Assembly: GCA_932521025.1 (NCBI GenBank)
Contig: OW051473.1
Span: forward strand, 9,238,001-9,302,000
Direction of reading: 5' to 3'
Source of the DNA: Oscheius onirici
Lineage: Eukaryota > Nematoda > Chromadorea > Rhabditida > Rhabditidae
DNA: 64,000 nucleotides
Shown: one piece after another, positions 55,928 to 64,000 of the stretch
How the letters are laid out: the number at the start of each line of letters is the position of its first letter
How positions within the stretch are numbered: the stretch's first letter is position 1
Notes under the pieces: model-generated
What the model was told of the DNA's origin: nothing
The model's input: the letters and a program-made list of their open reading frames with translations, nothing else
Databases searched by the model: none
Program-made: the position numbers and the translations under genes

Positions 55928-57871
55928 ATGCTGCTGCTGCTGGCGGTGCTCGTGCCGATCCTCGCCAATGCGCAGGTCAGTTTTCGAATCCCTTCTCCTT
56001 TCACCCCCCAAAGCAATCGCATTATGCAGCCCCTCACTTTTCTCGTTGACCCCGATATACCTCGTTTCTCTGTTTCACTTTCCATTTCAGCAGGTCAACA
56101 TACAGCCGCTTTTTGAGCTTCTCCGGCCTGAAAGTGTTAACAGGATGGCTGCCATTGCCACAGAGCTGAGCAGCATAGCCGCCAACAATATGCGGACCAA
56201 TGAAAAACATATCAGGTCTGAAATTTCACAAAATTTGTCTCAAAATCAGTGAATAACCGACTCTGTTTACTCTTAGTGAGCCGGAAGTCGGGCTTCGTTC
56301 TGACAGTGGTCACTTTTTTAACTTTATCGTGACCATTCGACTTTTGAAAGCGTGTCAATTGACCCACTCTGTGTGAATGAATGGCAAATCCAAATGACCT
56401 ATCCGGTAGAGCCGGACTGAAACGGTGAGAGTGCGTCCGCGCGGAGAGAGGCTAAGCCTGTTCTCGGCATCCTGGTCAGGCGGCGCAAGCTAAATGGAAC
56501 GCCAAAAACAGCAGGTAGACATGCCAATGACGACATTTTACCTTTCACTGCCCAAAAAACCTCACCATCGCTCGGAGATGACTCTAAAATGGCAGTGAAA
56601 CTAACTTCACCAATTCTGACAGAAGTAGATTTTGCTTGATCCACTAGACAACCATTCTTTGGAAAAACTGGATATTCAAGTTTTGAACATCTTACAAGTT
56701 CAGAGAACAACAGCAACAGGAAAAAGACATTGACATCCCTACGGAGAATGATAATAGACCTTCAAGAATTTTCGGACAAGGTGAACTGCCACAGCTATCC
56801 ATTTTTCTGATCTTTCAGCCATGTCTGATGTTTCTGACCAGTCTCGTGATGCTTTTATTCGGGCACTAGCTCCTCTTGCTGACATCAACGCTCCATCAAC
56901 ACCAGCACCAGTACCGCCATCTTCTTCAGCTCCAGAACATCAGTCGGATGTTGCCATAGTTCCAGACGTCCCTATCAGACCGGCATCTCCTGGCCTTAAC
57001 ATTCAAAAACTGGAGAAACCAGAAGAAGAACACCTAGAGATAGTCAGACCCAATCCCAGGCAAAACGCGGCGCCTATTCAAAAAGTTGACCCGCCGGTAC
57101 TTTCACCCACCGATCCACTGGGTGCCGACGTGAGCGTTAACCCTTCTAATCCGCTAGGGGTTTCATCCGAGACGCAAGTTCCGATTCAGCCCCAAAAGGG
57201 ACCGAACGCTCTGATTCGAATAGCCGAAGCTTTTCTCGGCGGCAGTCGGCAAGGTGGAACAGACGAGGGAACAGCCAATGCGGCCAAAGGTAGGCCCCCA
57301 GATCAAAAGTTTAGGATATGTTTTCAGAAATGATGAATCTCGGAATCAGAGACTTTCTTCCTGGCAGTGACCGAAACTTCGGAATGCCGAAGGGCAAAGG
57401 ATGCCTGCCATTCTTGTCTGAATTCATGCAGGTAGCATACGGAAATTGTCAACAGGTTGCGGATGAAAGAGCCTTCGATGTCTGGGCCACCGAGCTCAGA
57501 GGAGCTATTCTAACAGGACAGATTGATATCTTAAAGGTTAGGTAGGTTTTTGCACAAAAATAGTAAAAATTCACGTTTTAGTCAAGAAACCTGTCGACGC
57601 GGAGCTGAAAGACAGCAATGTGCCACTTTAAGGCGGGCAATTGCTGACTGTGACATTATGAAATCCCTTACTGTTGGAGGACAGTTACAGAGAGCCATGC
57701 AACGTTGTGAAGACGTTGGTGGACTCATGGATCAGGTAGTAAGATTAACTTAAAGACTGATCCTTTCTTCAGGACCCAATAATGGTGCTCGGACAGCTGA
57801 ACCGTCTCATTGGCGGAGAAGTGGCTCAGGGCTTCTTCAACAACTTTCTCACTGGCAAACCAACTCAATGA
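55928..57871 (+). CDS. Secreted six-cysteine protein, 395 aa
   Basis: Seven exons: 55928-55975, 56091-56215, 56704-56780, 56819-57289, 57328-57541, 57582-57735, 57773-57871, in frame. Exon 1 is a signal peptide (MLLLLAVLVPILANAQ). A long Pro/Ser/Glu-rich, probably disordered region (exons 3-4) is followed by a helical domain with six cysteines: GKGCLPFLSEF, YGNCQQVAD, ETCRRGAERQQC, IADCDIMKS, MQRCEDVGG, and an end with MVLGQLNRLIGGEVAQGF. The exon 5 donor at 57542 was chosen over one five bases earlier for phase. It looks nematode-specific; no named family recognised. Confidence 0.82.
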
Positions 57872-57922
57872 TCTCTCATTTCATATTGAAAACAACAATA
57901 ACAACCTTTAAACTATAAAATC

Positions 57923-58640
57923 TCACAATTTTTTTCTGGAATTTACCAGGTATCCAATCGTAAGACGAAATAGTCTGGATTTTGTCAGGGAGAGACCACT
58001 AACGGTAATGCATCCGCTCTTTTGATTACTCTGAAAATCGAAGCTTCTAGTCATTATACTAATTAGAAAAATAAAAACAATAAGAGACTTACCTTATTGA
58101 AATATTTTGCCACGTCTTCCACAGTAGCCGATAAATGTTGAGACTGTTCTAAAGACTCAAATGATACCACAATGAAGTTCGAGAGCTGATCACTAGTAGC
58201 ATGTAGAACTGAGTAAAACTGTCTGTTATTGTGATAAAAAGGCAAAATTGTGACCCTACCTCATTCACAACAACCATCTTCTGCTCTTCTGCTGGATTAA
58301 CAAGACCTTCGCCGGCTCACAAACCTGAGAGTGCAGATTATTTGTACGGAAAATCTATACTTGACTGTAAGGCAACTTTAAAAACGTAAATCTTTAAAAA
58401 GAAAAATAATAAAAACATACTTTAGGCATAATTGAAAGGAATGTAGACATTCCAGTCAACTGAACCCTTCTCTCAAGATTTAGTCGGAAAAACTGCTATC
58501 AATCTCTTGTCCAGGACAGTGTAATTCCATATTGAGATCATCAAAAAGTCCTGTGTTAACCGTACCCACTATAAATATGGTATAAAGTAGAAAAACGGGA
58601 AATTTTACCCTGAACAGGCTCTGGAAGTTATTCGGAAGTT
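57923..58640 (-). CDS. Partly resolved exons of an unknown gene
   Basis: Good exon-like segments: 58093-58218 (FYSVLHATSDQLSNFIVVSF, VEDVAKYFNK, then GTAAGT), 57923-58030 (GCITVSGLSLTKSRLFRLT and a stop), 58260-58315 (GEGLVNPAEEQKMVVVNE). Upstream lie segments near 58425-58500 (LERRVQLTGMSTFLSIMPK) and 58510-58640. The three downstream exons join in frame; the upstream ones do not fit without alternative sites, so either an exon is missing or the gene is decaying. It ends 52 bases from the six-cysteine gene's stop, tail to tail. Confidence 0.45.
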
Positions 58641-58699
58641 GTAATGCGAACAATCCCTCTTAGACATCGACTGCTTGAGAGATCACTTCTAACATTTTG

Positions 58700-59399
58700 A
58701 AAGTATCAAACAACTTAAGTTCCAAGTTAAGTGCTTATAAGGAAGGAGAGTAAATGTAATATGATACTCTCTGAATTGACGTTTGAATGGCGCGCACGTT
58801 GTTTAGCCAAGATCCTGCGTTCGCGGACTCGCTACTAGTGTTAGAGAGCCATGTTGGATTCTCGTGGAACGCTCACCCCTTTGTTAATTAGCACAACTGT
58901 CATCGAATTTATCGGACAGTGCGTGGCTTTGTCGGCAATAGTTTTCAATAAGAACACACTGATTTTTTTCACAAAGCATTTTCAAATTCCTCTTTTTTCT
59001 ATAGACAGACGTTTGTTTGAACTGAACTGAATGGACTCTAACAAGAGGTCAGAGTGTCAATACAGCTCTTTTTTGCTTTCACATTTCTATGTATTGAAAT
59101 CACGATCAATTTCCACGCTTTTTTGTAGTCTTCTGAAATTGCTTTTTTGTCCGCCAGAGCTGGACAAGCCATCAGGGTTTATTCAGATACCAGAACTTCT
59201 GGTTCCGGCTCATCACATTTCCACGTTTGATCTCTATTAACTTTCTAAAATTGAATAAACACCCTCTTTGGGTCTTACCCGATTGATCCCGCAATCTTTC
59301 CAGCGCTTGAAACCCCGTGACCCACTTCTTGTTTTGCCTGATATTTCTAAAAAAAATTTTATCATTCAGGCCACAGCTTGCGGTAATTTAGCTGAAAGG
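58700..59399. other. Upstream region of the GalNAc-transferase gene
   Basis: No coding exon recognised. ATTCAG at 59364-59369 is an acceptor 30 bases before the ATG at 59400, fitting trans-splicing or a 5'UTR intron. Confidence 0.4.
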
Positions 59400-62228
59400 A
59401 TGTCGTGGAAACGGAAACAGCTAGAATTGCAACGATTTTGTCGAGCAAAGTTTGTTCTATCTTTTGTTTTTCTATGCAAAGGTTTTTACAGAGGTATTCG
59501 CGTTGGAATTTTTACGGGATGCATATTTTTGTTCATTTTCGCGATTTCGAACATAGGTAGTGGACAGAAGGTAAGAAAACCCGTATTATTCAAAAATATT
59601 TATGATTTTTAGCATTTAATCGAGTCAATCGATACGGGAGATCTGCATGAGGCTGCCTGGCAGAACACGAAACTTGCTGGAGATCAGGATCCAAACACCA
59701 TTTTCAAAGGATCAGACCTAGGAAATTTTGAGCCCAAGGTTCCTGATGTGGCTAGCAATCAGCCAGGTTTGTAATTTTTATACTTTTTAGTTCAAAATGT
59801 TCAGGAGAAGGAGGTCGACCCGTCTACGTCAAAGACGAAGAAGGAAAACAGGCTTCTCGTCGAGCTGAGAGCGAGTTCGGCTTCAATACCTACGTCAGTG
59901 ACATGATTTCCATGAACAGAACCGTGCCCGACATTCGGATGGAAGAGTAAGTCAGTTTATAGTGTTTTTTCAAGCGAAAACTTCTAGATGCAAGCATTGG
60001 GATTACCCAGAGGACCTGCCGACTGTCTCTGTCGTTGTCGTCTTCCACAACGAGGGCTGGACTCCTCTTTTGAGAACAGTACACTCAGTTTTCCTGAGAT
60101 CTCCCCCAAATCTTCTGAAGGAAGTTGTCATGGTAGATGACTACTCAGCCAAAGGTAGGTGTTTTTAAAGCTAAATTCACATTTCCATTCCCAACTTTTT
60201 AGAACATCTGAAGGAAAAACTGGAAAAGTACATTACTCGATGGGAGGGAAAAGTGAAGCTTGTAAGGACTGCCGACCGTGAGGGACTCATTCGAGCCAGA
60301 ACTATTGGAGCGCAACATGCTACTGCCGATGTAATCATCTTTTTGGACGCCCATTGTGAAGTTAACACCAATTGGCTGCCACCCCTTCTTGCTCCTATCA
60401 AGTATAACAGGTACATTTTCAAGACTTTCAATTTAAGGCATTCTTTTAGGAGAGTAATGACTGTTCCGGTCATTGACGGCATTGATTCCAACACCTGGGA
60501 ATACCGCAGTGTTTACGGACAATCTGACCGCCACTTTTCGGGAATATTCGAGTGGGGACTACTCTACAAGGAGACTTCTATCACTGCCAAGGAAAAGAAC
60601 AGCCGTAGCAAGAATTCCATGCCCTTCAGGTTGGTATTTTTTATTCTTACTAATGAAGTTTAGATCTCCCACCCACGCTGGAGGACTCTTTGCCATTGAT
60701 CGTAAATGGTTCGGAGAGCTCGGATTCTATGATGATGGACTACAGATTTGGGGAGGAGAACAGTACGAGCTATCCTTTAAGGCTAGTACTAGTACAGTTT
60801 GTTCAGCCGGAAGGGTACAGCCCAATAAACTGTTGGTTCCGGGGACATATATTCTAGATACATAGATGTCAACTCGTCCCATCTGTCCATCCGTCTCTGT
60901 ATCCCTCTGTCTCTTCGTCAACCAATTTCAAACAGACTGTAGTCTATACACATTTTCAGATTTGGCAATGTGGAGGAGGGATCTTGTTCGTTCCCTGTTC
61001 CCATGTCGGTCACGTCTACAGATCCCACATGCCTTACACGTTCGGAAAGCTGTCTGGAAAGCCAGTCATCTCTACCAACATGATGAGAGTCATTAAGACC
61101 TGGATGGGAGACTACGAGAAGTTCTATTTCATTCGTGAACCTCAAGCTCAAAAAGTCGATCCCGGAGACATCACAGCTCAACTAGCTTTAAAGGAAAGAC
61201 TACAGTGCAAAGATTTCCACTGGTTTGTTTGTTTTAAATATATTTTTTCAACAAAAGATTCAGGTACATGGAAAACGTCGCTTATGACGTTCTGGCAAGC
61301 TATCCTCTTCTCCCTGACAACTATGTCTGGGGGGAGGCTAGAAATCCCCATACTGGCAAGTGTCTCGACAGGATGGGAGGTATCCCTGGTCCTCTAGGAG
61401 CCAGTGGATGTCACGGTTATGGAGGAAACCAACTGATTCGTCTCAACAAGGCTGGACAGTTGGCTCAGGGAGAATGGTGTCTCACTCCGCGAGGCAACAA
61501 AGTACAAGCCGATCACTGTGTTAAAGGAACTGTTGAAGGACCATGGATGTATGATAAGGTATGCGTCGACTTCTTTTTAACAATGATACTAGCAATGTCT
61601 TTTTCAGAAGATAAAAACTGTTCAAGATTCTTAACTGAAACATGTTGCAATTTTACTTAGCTCACTATTCATTCTTAACTAAGGACGGCGCAATGTAAAG
61701 TTTTTAAGGTTCCAAATACAAGAAATATCTTCAGAACTTTACCTTGAGTCGCGAAGAAATTTTACGTTACTTCACTTTTTCACAGGACTCCGTTTGATAC
61801 ATAATGAATTCAAAATGTAGTTGATTTTCATTTCGCCACGAACAGACATTAAGAAAGAAGCGCGTGGGTTTGTTATTTATCACTGGAATCAAACCACACC
61901 ATCCAAACCGTACAGAAACTCAAACCCTTAAACTTGGCAGGATAACCCACCGAAAATCTGCTTGACCATGGTTGCTTTCTTAGTCAACCCGTAAGTCACA
62001 AGTGAAAAATGCTCTGAAAATCTGGAAATTGAGACACTCGTTTTGGGAAACTTAAAAAACAGTCAAAGTCACTAAGCCTAATTTTTTCAGGAGACGAGCC
62101 AAATCATGACCAAGACCAGAAAATGTCTAACCGTGAACGGCCGAAACGAGCAAGTGACCTTGGAACGCTGCGATAACAACAATGCCTTTCAAAAGTACCT
62201 CTGGAAGGAGTTCTACCAGGCCTCTTGA
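59400..62228 (+). CDS. Polypeptide N-acetylgalactosaminyltransferase
   Basis: Ten exons: 59400-59570, 59613-59766, 59805-59946, 59988-60154, 60203-60410, 60450-60629, 60664-60781, 60960-61222, 61264-61558, 62091-62228; 611 aa. A type II membrane anchor ([18 protein letters not shown]) suits a Golgi enzyme. The GT-A domain has [33 protein letters not shown] (DxH), [24 protein letters not shown] and [11 protein letters not shown]-terminal ricin-B lectin domain follows ([31 protein letters not shown]). It transfers GalNAc to Ser/Thr, starting mucin-type glycans. Exon 7 ends in AAG before GCTAGT, so the intron at 60782-60959 is GC-AG. Subfamily unclear; the [14 protein letters not shown] segment recalls the GALNT7/10 group. 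AATAAA at 62478. Confidence 0.95.
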
Positions 62229-62477
62229 ACCGTTATTTATATTCCACAAAAACGCATTACTCTCGGGTTCCAAGTAGCATAGTATTCCCCCTCAGAATCC
62301 CTGAATATCATCTAGTCCTGAATGCATGTTTCCTATTTATTTTCTTCTGTTTCTTTAAAAAGTCTTATGGGTCTTTGAAGGTACCGTCCAAAACTTGTGA
62401 TACAACTATTCGCCAATCCCAATGCTTCAATGTGTCTTCCATACTCTCTTAACATTCAGTTTTTCTGTTACAAAGTG

Positions 62478-62483
62478 AATAAA
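62478..62483 (+). terminator. Polyadenylation signal AATAAA
   Basis: AATAAA about 250 bases after the GalNAc-transferase stop codon. Confidence 0.6.
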
Positions 62484-62489
62484 AATGTT

Positions 62490-63166
62490 TTAAACCATTT
62501 TACCAGTTGCTGAATCAGCATTTCCTCCTTTTCACGATAACAGGAATTTATACGCGTTTGTTTACATCGAGAAGAGGTGAGCGGAAGATAAGACATGCCT
62601 GACTTGTTGGTCAAAACAGAGGACGGTTGGACGTAGAGGTAGGTTTAAATGATTTTTCTTCGCGAAAAAAGCTATGTTCTGTTGACTTCTCTCCCCTTTT
62701 ATCTAGGCACGATAATGCCTGCCAAGCTTCGCTACACATTCATTACTTGTCCAAGATAAGGACAAACAAGTAGCAAAGTGTGCTCAGATTTAAAGCTCTC
62801 GGTCATGTTTTGACCTTCCTCCTCCTGTGAGGAGGACTGGGCCCCGGCTGGGCAACCTCTGCGTTGTAATTCCTTCTTATCTCTGATCTTGTATCTCTCT
62901 ATCTCTTGTTGCGAATTGTTTTCCATTATAACCATGTGAGAGAAGGGGTGTTGCGCACTTTCGATTTTACAGTGACAGTTTAGTTGGGGGCGTCAATTGC
63001 AGATCAAGAAATGGACGCCTCTTACCCCTGTTGTTTTCCTGACCCCTCAGTTGATTTCTTATCGATTTCTAGGTCGCTTCTGTATCCAAACACGGCGTTT
63101 GCTACGAAAACTTGTCCCCATGTTTCTCTCCCCCGTTCTCTCAGATCAACGCGTCTTGTTTTCAGA
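62490..63166. other. Region upstream of DGAT1
   Basis: No coding exon supported. A TTTTCAG acceptor ends one base before the ATG at 63167, and CT-rich sequence precedes it. Confidence 0.4.
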
Positions 63167-64000
63167 ATGGTCGAAGCCGGAAGACTACGACAGCGAAAGT
63201 TTTCACAGGAATCGACGCTCAGTCGAGGATCAAACTCTTCCAACGGAGATTTAAATGGGAAAACTCCTAAAGCGTGAGTGCTAGCAGCCTCTTCGTTCAA
63301 ATTTTGACTCGAACTCTTCACACATCCCGAACTTGCGTGCTTAGCCGATTTTCTTTCATTTTGCAGCTTGCTATGCGTGCTTATTGAGTTCTATGTGTAA
63401 AACGCACCTCTAAGCCTACAATTCAACGAAAAAATGACGAAAAACGACGAACATCTCCTGAAACAACTCTTGTAGTAAAGCATAATCAAATGCTAGTCAT
63501 GTTTGGCTGAGTTTCACGTCTAGTTGGGTTTGGTTTACACGAAAAATTCGTAACACAGCGGGAAAGCTGAGAACTGCTAAGAAAGAAAGGAAAGCTAAGA
63601 AAGAAAATGTTGAAAACCGCTATTTCCGACCGATCATTCGAAAAAATAAAACAAAGGGTTGCAAGTCGAAGTATTACCAAATCTGCTAATTTTTGGTTTT
63701 CAGACCGATCGAAAGAGTGGTTCATCGCCCCCAAGACTCGTTATTCAGTACAAGTTCAGGATGGACAAACTACAGAGGATTCTTCAACTTGGCCATGCTA
63801 TTACTAGTAATTTTTCGCTTTCAAATTAGTTTTTGTTCAAACTTTAGGTTGTCTCAAACGGTCGAGTAGCTCTAGAAAACATAATAAAGTATGGTATTCT
63901 TGTCTCTCCCTTCACGTGGATCAGCTTCTTCCTGGCCGACATGTCGCTCTGGAATTGGCCGAATCTAGCACTTGTAGCTGCGTCAAACATTACAATTTTG
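63167..64000 (+). CDS. Diacylglycerol O-acyltransferase 1, 5' part
   Basis: Exons 63167-63273, 63704-63806 and 63848 to the window edge; 120 residues seen, C-terminus missing. The N-terminal tail (MVEAGRLRQRKFSQEST) is basic and serine-rich, as in DGAT1. It is followed by HRPQDSLFSTSSGWTNYRG, then FFNLAMLLL, VSNGRVALENIIKYGILV and WISFFLADMSLWNWPNLAL, the conserved start of the DGAT1 branch of the MBOAT family. The enzyme makes triacylglycerol from diacylglycerol and acyl-CoA in the endoplasmic reticulum. The active-site His lies beyond the window. Confidence 0.92.

Overview
The window reads as a nematode nuclear genome. Evidence: a FLP-21 type neuropeptide precursor, a Ground-like domain protein, and an SRC-2 type kinase beginning MGSCIGK. 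Intron-rich genes have mostly 35-60 nt introns with TTTTCAG acceptors. An acceptor lies within a few bases of the ATG in several genes (9780, 19637, 53333, 63167), as expected for spliced-leader trans-splicing or short 5'UTR introns. The species cannot be named from sequence alone. Exons below were joined by hand from splice signals and reading-frame phase.

Layout. 0-4.2 kb (- strand): a Kunitz-like secreted protein, enolase-phosphatase E1, and flp-21. 4.2-9.7 kb: gene-poor, with a large inverted-repeat element carrying tRNA-like modules. 9.78-15.2 kb (+): exportin-1. 16-35 kb: very long introns that appear to belong to one - strand gene encoding a coiled-coil protein ending in a CaaX box. 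Nested in or among its exons are a small secreted protein gene (+, 19.6 kb), an unknown - strand gene (20.2 kb), other small candidate genes, tRNA-derived SINEs, a LINE 3' fragment and foldback repeats. 35-38.3 kb: nothing recognisable. 38.35-39.8 kb (+): a small proline-rich/coiled-coil gene, tail to tail with a Ground-like gene (-, 39.9-42.4 kb). 44-45 kb: inverted and direct repeats.

45.2-50.8 kb (+): a src-2 like tyrosine kinase whose 2.3 kb first intron holds a foldback. 51-53 kb: repeats, a LINE fragment and an orphan proline-rich exon. 53.3-55.7 kb (+): a secreted carboxylesterase-family protein lacking its catalytic acid, with a decayed copy of its serine exon inside an intron. 55.9-57.9 kb (+): a secreted six-cysteine protein. 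57.9-58.7 kb (-): partly resolved exons. 59.4-62.2 kb (+): a polypeptide GalNAc-transferase. 63.2 kb to the edge (+): the 5' part of DGAT1.

There is no operon-like or pathway clustering. The genes cover methionine salvage, nuclear export, neuropeptide signalling, kinase signalling, mucin-type O-glycosylation and triglyceride synthesis. The notable features are the repeat ecology (foldbacks, SINE heads) and several genes with unusual architecture.
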